A stretch of DNA of 64,000 nucleotides from Pseudomonas viridiflava (GCF_001642795.1 NZ_LKEH01000026.1:322098-386097); one strand, 5' to 3'. Shown: positions 41,136 through 51,543, numbered from the stretch's first letter. Notes: generated by a model not told the origin, from the letters alone. A program made the numbers and translations.

Positions 41136-41951
41136 ATGTCCGTATTCGCTGGCTTACCGTTGGTCATCGAGCCCAACGATCTGCTTGAGCGCCTTGATGC
41201 CCCGGAACTGATTCTGGTGGATCTGACCAGCAGCGCTCGCTACGACGCAGGGCATATCCCTGACGCTCGCTTCGTTGATCCCAAGCGCACTCAACTTGGC
41301 CAGCCACCTGCGCCCGGCCTGCTGCCCGCGCACTCCGATCTGGAAAAGCTGTTCGGCGAACTGGGCCACAACCCCGATGCCGTCTATGTTGTCTATGACG
41401 ACGAAGGCGGCGGTTGGGCCGGGCGCTTCATCTGGTTGCTGGACGTGATCGGCCACCATCGCTATCACTACGTGGACGGCGGCCTGCTGGCCTGGGAAGC
41501 CCAGTCACTGCCGCTGACCCGTGATGTTCCGCCAGTTAAGGGCGGTCCGGTCGAACTGAAACTGCACGACGAGCCGACGGCGACCCGCGAATACCTGCAA
41601 AGCCGACTGGGCGCTGCCGATCTGGCCATCTGGGATGCACGCGGACCCACCGAATACTCGGGTGAAAAAGTACTGGCGGCCAAGGCCGGGCATGTACCGG
41701 GCGCCGTCAACTTCGAATGGACGGCTGGCATGGACAAGGCACGCCAACTGCGCATTCGCGATGACATGCCACAGATTCTGCTGGACCTGGGCATCACGGC
41801 CGACAAGGAAGTGATCACCCACTGCCAGACCCATCACCGCTCCGGCTTCACCTATCTGGTGGCCAAGGCGCTGGGCTATCCCCGGGTCAAGGCGTATGCC
41901 GGCTCGTGGGGCGAATGGGGCAACCACCCGGACACGCCTGTCGAAAAATGA
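41136..41951 (+). CDS. rhdA: Thiosulfate sulfurtransferase RhdA (tandem rhodanese)
   Basis: 271 residues, two rhodanese domains. The second is catalytic, with Cys in the six-residue loop CQTHHR that marks the RhdA type (Azotobacter vinelandii RhdA has the same loop, from memory). Other landmarks: [17 protein letters not shown] and [18 protein letters not shown]. It transfers sulfane sulfur to thiophilic acceptors; the physiological acceptor is not settled. Excellent GGAGG before ATG. First of two genes with psd. Confidence 0.93.
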   Translation: MSVFAGLPLVIEPNDLLERLDAPELILVDLTSSARYDAGHIPDARFVDPKRTQLGQPPAPGLLPAHSDLEKLFGELGHNPDAVYVVYDDEGGGWAGRFIWLLDVIGHHRYHYVDGGLLAWEAQSLPLTRDVPPVKGGPVELKLHDEPTATREYLQSRLGAADLAIWDARGPTEYSGEKVLAAKAGHVPGAVNFEWTAGMDKARQLRIRDDMPQILLDLGITADKEVITHCQTHHRSGFTYLVAKALGYPRVKAYAGSWGEWGNHPDTPVEK

Positions 41952-42010
41952 CCAGGGCCGGGCTCACTTTTCGAGCACCGCCCGCTTCCTTATCAAGTTC
42001 AGGAATATCA

Positions 42011-42883
42011 ATGAAAGATCGTTTGTTTATCCTCAGTCAGTACCTGTTGCCGCATCACCTGCTGTCCCGTATCGCCGGCCTGGTTGCCGAATGCCGCGTG
42101 ACCTGGTTCAAGAACGCCTTCACCGCTTGGTTCGTTCGCCGCTATCAGGTCGACATGTCGCAGGCACTGGTCGAAGACCTGACCGCTTACGAGCACTTCA
42201 ATGCCTTCTTCACTCGCGCATTGAAAGCCGATGCCCGCCCGCTGGACAACACGCCGGGCGCGGTGCTTTCGCCTGCCGATGGCACTATCAGCCAGTTGGG
42301 CTCGATCGATCACGGCCGCATCTTCCAGGCCAAGGGTCACAGCTTCAGCGTGCTTGAACTGTTGGGCGGCGATCCAAAACTGTCCGCGCCGTTCATGGGC
42401 GGCGAGTTCGCCACTGTTTATCTGTCGCCGAAGGACTACCATCGCGTGCATATGCCTCTGGCCGGCACGCTGCGTGAAATGGTTTATGTGCCTGGCCGTA
42501 TTTTCTCGGTCAACCAGACCACGGCCGAAAACGTTCCAGAGCTGTTTGCCCGCAACGAGCGCGTTGTCTGCCTGTTCGATACCGAGCGCGGCCCGATGGC
42601 TGTCGTACTGGTCGGCGCCATGATCGTTGCATCGGTTGAAACGGTCTGGGCCGGGCTGGTCACGCCACCCAAGCGCGAACTGAAGACATTCAGCTACGAC
42701 GAAGCCGCACGTGCACCGATCCATCTGGAAAAAGGCGCCGAGATGGGTCGCTTCAAGCTGGGTTCCACAGCCATCGTGCTGTTCGGACCGAACCAGGTGA
42801 AGTGGGCCGAGCAGTTGAGCGCCCTCTCCAAGGTTCAGATGGGGCAGGCGCTCGGCGCTGCGAAGCAAACCACCGAGGCTTGA
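42011..42883 (+). CDS. psd: Phosphatidylserine decarboxylase proenzyme
   Basis: 290 residues. Makes phosphatidylethanolamine in the inner membrane. Self-cleaves at LGST ([11 protein letters not shown], near residue 254) to form the pyruvoyl group; other motifs are [26 protein letters not shown] and [11 protein letters not shown] chose ATG 42011 (AGGA nearby); an in-frame start at 41906 would overlap rhdA by 46 bp and is not family-like. It begins 59 bp after rhdA. Confidence 0.96.
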   Translation: MKDRLFILSQYLLPHHLLSRIAGLVAECRVTWFKNAFTAWFVRRYQVDMSQALVEDLTAYEHFNAFFTRALKADARPLDNTPGAVLSPADGTISQLGSIDHGRIFQAKGHSFSVLELLGGDPKLSAPFMGGEFATVYLSPKDYHRVHMPLAGTLREMVYVPGRIFSVNQTTAENVPELFARNERVVCLFDTERGPMAVVLVGAMIVASVETVWAGLVTPPKRELKTFSYDEAARAPIHLEKGAEMGRFKLGSTAIVLFGPNQVKWAEQLSALSKVQMGQALGAAKQTTEA

Positions 42884-42912
42884 TGGCGTCAGGCCATAAT
42901 AGCTGCGTGGTT

Positions 42913-43007
42913 GCACCGATACTGGTAGAGTCACAGCATCGGTGCGTAAGGATACGTTGCACTTTTTCAGTGGCACCGGGTCCACATCCTCCTACCGAAG
43001 GATGTGG
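42913..43007 (+). promoter_or_regulatory. Two hairpins in the leader of the PilZ-type gene
   Basis: Between psd and the PilZ-type gene: stem 1 GCACCGAT/ATCGGTGC (42913-42920 with 42938-42945, perfect 8 bp, 17-base loop) and stem 2 CCACATCCT/AGGATGTGG (42982-42990 with 42999-43007, perfect 9 bp, 8-base loop). No T tract follows either one, so they are not ordinary terminators. They could be a structured 5' leader or 3' processing signals. Seen in sequence only. Confidence 0.5.
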
Positions 43008-43066
43008 CTCATTGCCAGCATGGAGTCGCCGTCCGGGCCAGAGAGTCGTTGGAGTTCACCTGTCAC

Positions 43067-44851
43067 ATGAGTAATTTGAGCCTTCCTCTGTTGTTGCGTG
43101 CCCCCACGCCAACGCAGTCGAGCCTGTCATTCAGTGAACCCACGCCCCGCGACCTCAAACGCTGGATCTCCCGACTGCCCAAGGCAAACCTCGGCGAAAT
43201 GGCCCGTCAGTTGTATCAGGGGCTCAGCGAACTCAACCAGTTGATCACCCCAAGCGACAATCGCCTGCAGATGCTGGAATTGTTGCGCCCCGAAGTCTAT
43301 TTCGTCTGCAAGCACCTTGAGCGGCACTTTCTCAATCAGGCCATCGTGCTCGACGAACGCCCGCGCAAGGTCGCCAACCTGTGTCAGGCGCTGCAAAACC
43401 ACTTGGCAACCGGCTACAAGCAGGTCATCCAGCAGATCGCCCCGCGCTTCAGCAAGGACCAGAGCACGATGCTCGCCACGGCGTTGCAGCGGGCTCTGCA
43501 TGGCCTGAATGGTCCCCTGATTCGTGCCAATCAACTGTATTGCCCGGTGCAGGAAGGCCTCTGGCTCGAACTGCACCAGCTCTACCAGATTGCCCGTCAG
43601 TTCCAGTTGCATCGCACCCAGGTAGATGAACCTCTGGCTCATCACACCCGCACGCTCAGCGCAGAGCAGACCTACGTGATCGCGCTGTTGATGGGGTGTT
43701 CGCGCTGCAACCAGATGCGCCAGTTGAACATCGGCAAGCTGGCCGACGCGCTTGAAGCGTGGAGCGCACTGGTGACGCTGCAGGTGCCCGCCGACGAGCA
43801 CAGCCTGCTGGCTCTGGACCCTGCCAGCGACAAGCCACCGCTGTACCGGACGCTGTTTACCGACGAACAAATGCCCAGGATGCTGGGGATTCAGCCGCTG
43901 GCGCTGGCGGATGCAATCAATCATTACCTCGCTCTGCCGGCCGATCAGCGCGGTCCTGCCAAGCTGCTCATTCCCACCGGCGTCAACACCGACCTGCTGC
44001 AACACCTGGCAGCGGCCTGGGGTGATGTGGCCGAGCGGACCTTCCAGCGCACGGTGGGCCAGGGCACGCTGAAACTGTGCATCGGCATGAGCGCAGTCCA
44101 TTACTACGTTGCCGGGCAGAAGTCGTTCAGCGAACTGCTGCAACTGAATGCGACCAGCCATATTGCCGATTTCGCGCTCAAGGTGGTCAACGAGAACGAC
44201 GACGATCCCTGGTCGTCGGCGTTCGATACCCAGCGCGGCAATACCTCATCGGTCCTGCTGCCCTACGAAGAAATCGAATACCAGAAGTCAGACGCCGATG
44301 GCGACTCCGCCTCCAACGCACAGCGCACGTTTGCGACGTTTGATGTGAACATCGTCAACCACAGTCCGGGCGGTTACTGCCTGGCGTGGCAGAAGGACGT
44401 GCCGCAGCAGTTGCAGGCCGGCGAGCTGGTGGGCATTCAGGATGATTCCGGGCAAGGCTGGAGCATCGCCATCGTGCGCTGGGTCAGGCAGGTGCGCAGC
44501 GGCGGCACGCAGATGGGCATCGAGTTGATCGCGCCCTTTGCCCAGCCATGCGGCATGCAACTGATCCGCGAATCGCAGAACAGTCAGTACCTGCGCACCC
44601 TGATGCTGCCGGAAGTACGGGCGATGGACAAACCGGCGACCGTGCTTGCACCTCGCCTGCCGTTTCAGGACGACAGCAAGGTCATGATCAACGTCAATGG
44701 CGAAGAGCGGCGCGCGACACTGAGCAATCGCCGCATCAGCAGCGCCAGCTACAACCAGTTCGAATATCAGATCTACGACGCGCCCAAGGCAGCCGAGAGC
44801 GAAAAACCCAAACCGGGGCAGGAGTTCGATTCGCTGTGGGGCTCGCTGTAA
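43067..44851 (+). CDS. Large PilZ-domain protein
   Basis: 594 residues. N-terminal two thirds are helical and of unknown family (LKRWISRLPKANLGEMARQL; a Cys pair in LLMGCSRCNQMRQL). The C-terminal third has a PilZ-like beta domain with NHSPGGY, matching the c-di-GMP-binding (D/N)xSxxG, and RTF/AQR upstream as a weak RxxxR. In P. aeruginosa the equivalent gene, as I remember it, lies next to fimX; here fimX is missing and serB follows directly. ATG 43067 is preceded by GGAG at a long distance (12 bases), so the start is moderately certain. Confidence 0.75.
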   Translation: MSNLSLPLLLRAPTPTQSSLSFSEPTPRDLKRWISRLPKANLGEMARQLYQGLSELNQLITPSDNRLQMLELLRPEVYFVCKHLERHFLNQAIVLDERPRKVANLCQALQNHLATGYKQVIQQIAPRFSKDQSTMLATALQRALHGLNGPLIRANQLYCPVQEGLWLELHQLYQIARQFQLHRTQVDEPLAHHTRTLSAEQTYVIALLMGCSRCNQMRQLNIGKLADALEAWSALVTLQVPADEHSLLALDPASDKPPLYRTLFTDEQMPRMLGIQPLALADAINHYLALPADQRGPAKLLIPTGVNTDLLQHLAAAWGDVAERTFQRTVGQGTLKLCIGMSAVHYYVAGQKSFSELLQLNATSHIADFALKVVNENDDDPWSSAFDTQRGNTSSVLLPYEEIEYQKSDADGDSASNAQRTFATFDVNIVNHSPGGYCLAWQKDVPQQLQAGELVGIQDDSGQGWSIAIVRWVRQVRSGGTQMGIELIAPFAQPCGMQLIRESQNSQYLRTLMLPEVRAMDKPATVLAPRLPFQDDSKVMINVNGEERRATLSNRRISSASYNQFEYQIYDAPKAAESEKPKPGQEFDSLWGSL

Positions 44852-44893
44852 CGGCCGCGATCTCTTACGCGATCACGGCCTTACATTGCGATT

Positions 44894-46108
44894 TCAGCGA
44901 CTGGCTTCGCGGTCGCGAAACCCCAATAGATAAAGAACCCCGTCCAGACCCAGCGTCGAGATCGCCTGTTTGGCTGACTGCTTGACCAGAGGCTTGGCGC
45001 GGAATGCAACGCCCAGCCCGGCAATCGCCAGCATCGGCAGGTCGTTGGCTCCGTCGCCCACGGCGATGGTCTGCTCAAGACTCAAGCCTTCATTGTGGGC
45101 CAGTTCGCGCAGCAGGTCCGCCTTGCGTTTGGCATCGACGATCGGCTCGACGGCCACACCTGTGACCTTGCCATCTTCCACCGCCAGTTCGTTGGCGAAC
45201 ACGTAATCGATGCCCAGCTTCGCCTGAAGCTGCTTGGCAAAGTAGGTGAAGCCGCCTGAGAGAATTGCAGTCTTGTAACCCAGACGCTTGAGTTCCGCGA
45301 ACAGGGTTTCGGCACCTTCAGTGAGACGCAGCGACGCACCGATCTCGTCCAGCACGCTGACGTCCAGCCCTTTGAGCAACGCCAGACGCTCCTTGAAGCT
45401 GGCACTGAAATCCAGTTCGCCGCGCATGGCGCGCTCGGTGATTTCGGACACTTGCTCGCCAACGCCAGCCGCCTTGGCCAGCTCGTCGATCACTTCGGCC
45501 TCGATCAGGGTCGAGTCCATGTCGAAGACTGCCAGCCGACGATTACGACGGAACAGGGAATCCTGCTGGAACGCGATATCGACGTTCAGGTCCTGCGCGA
45601 CGGCGAGAAACTCCGCCTGCATGGCCTTCATATCACCGGGTTCGCCACGAACGGAGAACTCGATGCAGCCCTTGCCCTTGTCGGCTGGCGTATCGAGGGG
45701 CATGCGGCCGGACAGGCGATCGATCTGGTCGATGTTCAATCCGTATTTGGCCGTGATGGAACTCACGCATTGCAATTGCTCGGCCGTCACCTTGCGGGTC
45801 AGCAGCGTCACGATATGACGCGCCTTGCCCTGACCTTCGACCCAGTGCTGGTAATCCTCTTCGGACACCGCCGTGAAGCGCACCTGCTGGTCCAGCTTGT
45901 AGGCCGTGAACAGGATGTCCTTGAGCACGGAAGAACCTTGCTCGGTACCCGGAATTTCAACCAGCATGCCGAACGACAGTGTGTCGTGGATCACCGCCTG
46001 ACCAATATCGAGAATGTTCACGCCACCCTGGGCGAGGACGCCGGTGATGGCCGCAGTGAGACCGGGACGGTCTACACCGGTGATGTTAATCAGGACGATT
46101 TCGCGCAA
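44894..46108 (-). CDS. serB: Phosphoserine phosphatase SerB
   Basis: 404 residues. Last step of serine synthesis. N-terminal ACT-type regulatory region (ITGVDRPGLTAAITGVLAQ, residues 1-180) and a C-terminal HAD domain with motif I DMDSTLIEAEVID, ILSGGFTYF and GDGANDLPML. E. coli SerB is shorter; the long form is common in pseudomonads and mycobacteria. The start codon is TTG at 46108, after GGGGGTG. Convergent with the PilZ-type gene. Confidence 0.96.
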   Translation of the reverse strand: MREIVLINITGVDRPGLTAAITGVLAQGGVNILDIGQAVIHDTLSFGMLVEIPGTEQGSSVLKDILFTAYKLDQQVRFTAVSEEDYQHWVEGQGKARHIVTLLTRKVTAEQLQCVSSITAKYGLNIDQIDRLSGRMPLDTPADKGKGCIEFSVRGEPGDMKAMQAEFLAVAQDLNVDIAFQQDSLFRRNRRLAVFDMDSTLIEAEVIDELAKAAGVGEQVSEITERAMRGELDFSASFKERLALLKGLDVSVLDEIGASLRLTEGAETLFAELKRLGYKTAILSGGFTYFAKQLQAKLGIDYVFANELAVEDGKVTGVAVEPIVDAKRKADLLRELAHNEGLSLEQTIAVGDGANDLPMLAIAGLGVAFRAKPLVKQSAKQAISTLGLDGVLYLLGFRDREASR

Positions 46109-46178
46109 GGCGCACCCCCGCAGTGGAAAAAAACCGCATTCTAACCACTTTCAGTGACCACCGGGCACAGGCAGCGCT

Positions 46179-46206
46179 TTGCCGCTACAAGGTCGGTCGT
46201 TATACT
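46179..46206 (+). promoter_or_regulatory. Promoter of the YtjB-like gene
   Basis: TTGCCG (46179-46184), 16-bp spacer, TATACT (46201-46206). Transcription from it would begin near 46213, which excludes the upstream ATG at 46179 as start and supports GTG 46239. Confidence 0.6.
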
Positions 46207-46238
46207 GCCCGGCAACTTCACCGAAAGAGCCGTGCTCT

Positions 46239-47795
46239 GTGAACCGGCCCACGCCCGTTAAAACCGATAATTTCTTCCTGCTCATCTTTCGTGCCCTGCG
46301 TCATCGCCGTGTACCGATCGCTTTGCGCATTGCCAGCCATAACGTGATCCTGGTCGCGTTGGCGTTGGTGATCTACGCCGGTGTCATGGGCCTGCAGTTC
46401 AAGCAGGCCATGCATGAACAGGCTGACGCACTGGGGCAGGCCCTGACGACCCAGACCGCCACCTCGGCTACCGAGCTGTTGGTGTCCAACGACATCCTCA
46501 GTCTCAACGTGCTGCTGGGCAATCTGGTCAAAAATCCGTTGGTGGCGCATGCCGCGATCTACAGCGTGGATAACCGCATCCTTGCAGAAGCCGGCCAGCG
46601 CCCGAAAAACGGGCTTCTGGGTGAAGCCCAGGGCCTGTACGAAATCAAGATCACGTTTCAGGACGTGATGGCGGGCCACCTGCGCATCAGCCTCGACATG
46701 TCGCAGTTCCAGCAGCCGATGACCATCAGCCTGCAAAGCATGGGCATCCTGGCGGGCATTCTGTTGGCGCTGGCGCTGGCCTTGAGTCTGCGTCTGGGTC
46801 GCCACATTTCTACGCCATTGATGCAGATGCGCATCTGGCTGCGAGATATCGATCCCTACACGCCGGCTACCGATCGCCAGGATGAAATCGGTGATCTGGC
46901 GCGTCAGCTGCGTACATCCTTCGCCCCGCCCGTTCCAGAGCCTGAGCCGGTGCCGGAACCCGAGTACGAAGAGGAAGACGAAGGCGAAGATCCTTATCTG
47001 GAGCCGGACGAAAAACCGGGTCCCTCTTTCTCTGCGCGCGATACCGCACCTGTGGCCAAGCCTCGACTGCCTGCGCCACCGGTTCAACGCCGTATCGTTG
47101 CCGAGGAAGATGAGGATGACGACGGCGATGATCCGTTTGCCGAGCTGCGTGACACGTCCGAAAGTGCCAGCTCCGCGCCCGTCGCCCGCCCTGTTGCAGC
47201 GCCCGTGGTATCGAGTGAACCTCAGCACAGCGCCGTTCTGGCAGTACAGCTGGGCGCGCAGGACCAACTGCGTCGCCTGCCTCGTGCCCGTCTGACTGAA
47301 CTGCTGCAGCGCTACCGCGACTGCCTTGATCAAGCCGCCTCGCTGTACGAGAGCGAACTGCACACCCTGAACGATGGCAGCACGCTGATGCTGTTCCACA
47401 GCCAGGAAAGCGGCGACGACTACCTGACCAATGCCATCTGCTGCGGCGAACTGCTGCGTGCGCTGAGTCATGCCTTGCAGATTGAGGTCGCCGACAGCGG
47501 CATTACCTTGCAACTGCAATTGGGCCTGACGCTGGGTGAAGGCTTGGGCGGTCTGAGTCAGATCGACCTATTGCTGACTGAAACCGCGCAGGACGCACTG
47601 GCGCTGTCGCAACACAGCCGTAACCTGCTGCTGGTTGAGCGCAAGATCAACGACGATCCTCTGATCCGCCAGCGCGCCCGCATCCGCCCTATCGCAAGCC
47701 CGGAAGGCGCATGCTGCGTGGAGCGCCTGATGGAGCCCTACCCGTCCATGCTGGAGCGTCAACTGGCGCGCATGCACGAGACGAACAAGGTCTGA
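46239..47795 (+). CDS. YtjB/AhpA-like membrane protein with cyclase-like C-terminus
   Basis: 518 residues. Two membrane segments: ILVALALVIYAGVMGLQF (about 35-55) and ILAGILLALALALSL (about 165-182), enclosing a periplasmic loop of the YtjB type; E. coli ytjB also lies divergent to serB. A HAMP-like stretch follows (RHISTPLMQMRIWLRDI), then an acidic, Pro-rich linker (residues about 225-320), then a C-terminal domain with LTELLQRYRDCLDQAASLYE and LNDGSTLMLF. This last part is reminiscent of a class III nucleotide cyclase fold without visible catalytic residues. Activity unknown. GTG start by promoter position. Confidence 0.72.
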   Translation: MNRPTPVKTDNFFLLIFRALRHRRVPIALRIASHNVILVALALVIYAGVMGLQFKQAMHEQADALGQALTTQTATSATELLVSNDILSLNVLLGNLVKNPLVAHAAIYSVDNRILAEAGQRPKNGLLGEAQGLYEIKITFQDVMAGHLRISLDMSQFQQPMTISLQSMGILAGILLALALALSLRLGRHISTPLMQMRIWLRDIDPYTPATDRQDEIGDLARQLRTSFAPPVPEPEPVPEPEYEEEDEGEDPYLEPDEKPGPSFSARDTAPVAKPRLPAPPVQRRIVAEEDEDDDGDDPFAELRDTSESASSAPVARPVAAPVVSSEPQHSAVLAVQLGAQDQLRRLPRARLTELLQRYRDCLDQAASLYESELHTLNDGSTLMLFHSQESGDDYLTNAICCGELLRALSHALQIEVADSGITLQLQLGLTLGEGLGGLSQIDLLLTETAQDALALSQHSRNLLLVERKINDDPLIRQRARIRPIASPEGACCVERLMEPYPSMLERQLARMHETNKV

Positions 47796-47839
47796 CGCAT
47801 ACACACTGATCGCTGATCGCGCTCAGGATAAGGCCCAAT

Positions 47840-47866
47840 AAAAAGCCCGCATCGCTGCGGGCTTTT
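47840..47866. terminator. Bidirectional terminator
   Basis: AAAAAGCCCGCA, loop TCGC, TGCGGGCTTTTT. It serves the convergent YtjB-like gene (+) and pqiC-like lipoprotein gene (-). Confidence 0.92.
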
Positions 47867-47880
47867 TGTTGGCTGCACCT

Positions 47881-48579
47881 TTAGAAGCGGAACACTTCAA
47901 GGTCAGTGCGTATCGGTGAAGCCATTGGAATTCTAGGCTTGTCGGCCTCTTTGGCGCGGGCCACAGGGGCTTTCTTCGGTTCTTCGAATGGCTGCCAGGA
48001 GATCGGCTTGATGGCCGTACTGACCTGATCGGCCAGACGCTGAAGCAGCATGCCTTGCGCCTTGACTTGATCGGCCGAGCTGCCCGCATGGACCTGCTCA
48101 AGGTGCACCAGACGGCTGTCGCGCACGTGTCCCTTGCGGTCCAGCAGACGCCATTGCGCATCCAGCACCGCAGGCTGCTTTGCACCGGAATCAAGGCGGG
48201 TAATCGACAACACCACCTGAACATCAGGCGAGAAGTTGGCGACTGCCGGGGCCAGCACGACGCGCTGGCTGTCCAGTTTCCAGGCCAGTTGACGCAGCAA
48301 TAGTTGATCGATATCCGACGACAGATTTCCCGCCCAGCGCCCATCGGGCGAAGCGGTCAGGGTGCCGTCAGGCTGTCGTTGCAGAAGGGTTTCGCGTTGC
48401 AGGTAGTCGGCCACCGAAACAGGGCCCAGCAAGACTGCCAGACCACTACTCTGTTTCGGCTGACCAGGCTCACCGCTGTCGAGTTGATAAAGCGCGGTCG
48501 GCTGGTGCACGCTGCAGCCAGCCAGACCCAGGACGCCGGTCATCAACAGGACAAGGGGAAGGCGTAGAAAATTCATCAT
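47881..48579 (-). CDS. PqiC-like ABC-transport auxiliary lipoprotein
   Basis: 232 residues. Lipobox LAGC with Cys22 after a hydrophobic N-terminus (MMNFLRLPLVLLMTGVLG). The body matches the PqiC/DUF330 (ABC_trans_aux) family: YQLDSGEPGQ, LGPVSVADYLQR and LLRQLAWKLDSQRV. Family members work with MCE proteins (PqiA/PqiB) in lipid traffic between membranes, but no such gene is nearby; it stands alone between parC and the YtjB-like gene. The two consecutive ATGs (48579, 48576) are both possible starts. Confidence 0.8.
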   Translation of the reverse strand: MMNFLRLPLVLLMTGVLGLAGCSVHQPTALYQLDSGEPGQPKQSSGLAVLLGPVSVADYLQRETLLQRQPDGTLTASPDGRWAGNLSSDIDQLLLRQLAWKLDSQRVVLAPAVANFSPDVQVVLSITRLDSGAKQPAVLDAQWRLLDRKGHVRDSRLVHLEQVHAGSSADQVKAQGMLLQRLADQVSTAIKPISWQPFEEPKKAPVARAKEADKPRIPMASPIRTDLEVFRF

Positions 48580-48759
48580 CCCATCCAGGTGGCTGCCCCT
48601 CGGGAAGCCACAGTATAAGTACTTTCCAGACCCATGCAGGCACTGCGCCACGCTTGCGCCCCAAGACCCCATATCATCCGTGAATATTCGCCATGACTCC
48701 AGCGATTATGCATCGTACTTCATGGCAAAACGAAGAACACCCGCGTCAGATCAATGTTT

Positions 48760-51015
48760 TCAGCCATTTTCCACCAACAGGGCATCGACTCGCTGGAAGC
48801 CGCGCGGGAGTTTATTGCCGCGACGGCCGCGCTCGCCCTTGTAATGTTCCAGATCCTCGGGCTTGAGCGACAGCGTGCGTTTGCCTGCCTGAAGCACCAG
48901 CGTAGCGCCCTGTGCGATGACTGCAAGATCGGTGACGTATTCTTCACGACTTGCCACCCGCTCGCCGGGGATGCCAATGATCTTGTTGCCCTTGCCCTTG
49001 CCCAGTTGCGGCAGGTCGCTGATCTTGAACACCAGCAGACGGCCTTCAGTCGTCACCGCTGCCAGCCAGTTCTGCTCGCGGTCAGTCACCGGCCGAGGCA
49101 GGATGACTTTCGCGCCATTCGGCAGGCTCAGCAACGCCTTGCCCGCCTTATTCTTGGCCTGCAGATCCTCACCCTTCACGACGAACCCGTAACCAGCGTC
49201 GGAGGCGATCACGTACAGCGACTCATCGTCAGGCAGCAGCACGCATTCAAACGTCGCACCTGGCGGCGGCTGCAGCTTGCCGGTCAACGGCTCGCCCTGT
49301 CCGCGCGCAGACGGCAAGGTATGTGCGGCGACCGAATAGCTGCGTCCGGTGGAGTCGATGAACACGGCAAACTGATTGGAGCGCCCGATGGCTGACGTCT
49401 TGAAGCCATCGCCCGCCTTATAGGAAAGCCCGGTTGCATCGATGTCATGCCCCTTGGCACAACGCACCCAGCCTTTCTCGGAGAGCACCACGGTGACAGG
49501 CTCGGTCGGCATCAATTCGTTTTCGGACAGCGCCTTGGCTTCAGCACGCGCCACGATAGGCGAGCGACGATCATCGCCATAGGTTTCCGCGTCAGCAATC
49601 AGCTCGGCACGCACCAGCTTGCGCAGCTTGGACTCGCTGCCCAGCAGCGCCTGAAGCTTGGCCTGCTCCTTGCGCAACGCATCCTGCTCGCTGCGCAGCT
49701 TCATCTCTTCCAGGCGCGCCAATTGGCGCAAACGGGTATCGAGAATGTAGTCGGCCTGAATTTCCGACAGATCGAAGCGTGCAATCAGCTCGGCCTTGGG
49801 ATGTTCGGCCGTGCGGATGATGTGAATGACTTCATCGAGGTTCAGGTAAGCCGTCAGCAAACCATCCAACAGGTGCAGACGATGCTCGACCTTGTCCAGA
49901 CGGAACTGCAGACGACGGCGCACCGTTCCGATACGGAAGGTCAGCCACTCGCTGAGCAGTGTCTTGAGATTCTTGAGCTGCGGCTTGCCGTCCAGACCGA
50001 TGATGTTGATGTTGACCCGGTAGCTGGATTCCAGCTCGGTGGTCGCGAACAGGTGCTGCATCAACTCGTCGAGCTCGACGCGGTTGGAGCGTGGAATGAT
50101 CACGATGCGACACGGGTTCTCGTGGTCCGACTCGTCACGCAGGTCGGCCACCATCGGCAGTTTCTTGGCCTGCATCTGGGCAGCGATCTGCTCCAGCACC
50201 TTGGCACCGGAGACCTGATGCGGCAGCGAGGTGACCACGATGTCGCCGTCCTCGATGCGGTACACCGCACGCATGCGTACCGAACCGCGACCGGTTTCAT
50301 AGATCTTCAACAGGTCGGCGCGAGGCGTGATGATTTCCGCTTCGGTCGGGTAATCCGGCCCCAGGATGTGCTCGCACAGCTCCTGAATGGTCGCCTTTGG
50401 CTCGTCCAGCAAGTGAACACAGGCGCTGGCGACTTCGCGCAGGTTATGCGGCGGTACGTCGGTTGCCATGCCCACGGCGATACCCGTGGTGCCATTGAGC
50501 AGAATGTTCGGCAAACGCGCAGGCAGGACTGCCGGTTCGTCCAGCGTGCCGTCAAAGTTCGGTACCCAGTCCGCCGTGCCCTGCCCCAGTTCGCTGAGCA
50601 GCACCTCGGAATAGCGAGACAGGCGCGCCTCGGTGTAACGCATGGCCGCGAAGGACTTGGGATCGTCCGGCGCACCCCAGTTGCCCTGGCCGTCCACCAG
50701 CGTGTAGCGATAGCTGAACGGCTGGGCCATCAGCACCATGGCTTCGTAGCAGGCCGAATCGCCGTGCGGGTGGAATTTACCGAGCACATCACCGACGGTA
50801 CGCGCCGACTTCTTGTGCTTGGCATCCGCACCCAGGCCCAGCTCGCTCATGGCGTAGATGATACGGCGCTGTACAGGCTTCAGGCCGTCGCCGATATGCG
50901 GCAGGGCACGGTCCATGATCACGTACATGGAATAGTTGAGGTAGGCCTGTTCGGTGAAGTCAGCCAGCGAGCGGCGTTCTACGCCATCCAGGCTGAGGTC
51001 AAGGGAGTCGCTCAT
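48760..51015 (-). CDS. parC: DNA topoisomerase IV subunit A
   Basis: 751 residues. Cuts and rejoins DNA to unlink daughter chromosomes. Active Tyr in [11 protein letters not shown]; quinolone-resistance region [11 protein letters not shown] with Ser and Glu at the usual sensitive positions. C-terminal beta-pinwheel ([11 protein letters not shown] and similar blades). Fourth gene of the parE operon, 10 bp after the aspartic protease. Confidence 0.97.
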   Translation of the reverse strand: MSDSLDLSLDGVERRSLADFTEQAYLNYSMYVIMDRALPHIGDGLKPVQRRIIYAMSELGLGADAKHKKSARTVGDVLGKFHPHGDSACYEAMVLMAQPFSYRYTLVDGQGNWGAPDDPKSFAAMRYTEARLSRYSEVLLSELGQGTADWVPNFDGTLDEPAVLPARLPNILLNGTTGIAVGMATDVPPHNLREVASACVHLLDEPKATIQELCEHILGPDYPTEAEIITPRADLLKIYETGRGSVRMRAVYRIEDGDIVVTSLPHQVSGAKVLEQIAAQMQAKKLPMVADLRDESDHENPCRIVIIPRSNRVELDELMQHLFATTELESSYRVNINIIGLDGKPQLKNLKTLLSEWLTFRIGTVRRRLQFRLDKVEHRLHLLDGLLTAYLNLDEVIHIIRTAEHPKAELIARFDLSEIQADYILDTRLRQLARLEEMKLRSEQDALRKEQAKLQALLGSESKLRKLVRAELIADAETYGDDRRSPIVARAEAKALSENELMPTEPVTVVLSEKGWVRCAKGHDIDATGLSYKAGDGFKTSAIGRSNQFAVFIDSTGRSYSVAAHTLPSARGQGEPLTGKLQPPPGATFECVLLPDDESLYVIASDAGYGFVVKGEDLQAKNKAGKALLSLPNGAKVILPRPVTDREQNWLAAVTTEGRLLVFKISDLPQLGKGKGNKIIGIPGERVASREEYVTDLAVIAQGATLVLQAGKRTLSLKPEDLEHYKGERGRRGNKLPRGFQRVDALLVENG

Positions 51016-51025
51016 GCGGGCCTCA

Positions 51026-51543
51026 TCATTGTGTTGACTGGCGCAGCAGCAAGTTGCCGCCGCGCTGTGTGAATTCGAGTTGTTTCATTGCGCTCATGCC
51101 CAGCAGCACCTGATCACCTTCCAGACCCGGCGCAACAAGGGCGCGCACGTTGGTCAGGACAATGTCGCCCAGTTGCAGCCGGTCGAGCGAGGTCCGGAAA
51201 CCCTGGCTGTTGCCGTTGGCCGTGCTGACCGTCACCGGCATGCCGCGTTTCAGGCCCAGGCTGTCGGCCATATCACCGGGGATGGCGACGTCCGTCGCCC
51301 CGGTGTCGATCATGAACTCTACCGTCCGGCCATTGATCTGGCCGGTACTGACGAAATGCCCCTGACGATTGCCTGCCAGCTGCACTTCGATATAACCGTC
51401 ACCGTGCTGCGAAGAGACCACAGTATTGGGGTTCTGCTGTTTTTCTTCCCACTCGCCGAAAAAGCGCGTGGCCAGAAAGATACCGGCCGCCCAGGCCAGA
51501 ATCATCAGGACCTTGCCCGCGCGCCTGCCGGGAACCGCCTGGT

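Noticed and set aside
41906..42010. 5' extension of psd to 41906
   Set aside because: Would overlap rhdA out of frame and adds 35 residues absent from the family; AGGA supports ATG 42011.
42982..43007. Second leader hairpin as a rho-independent terminator of psd
   Set aside because: Strong stem, but followed by CTCATTGCC rather than a T run, so kept only as an unexplained hairpin.
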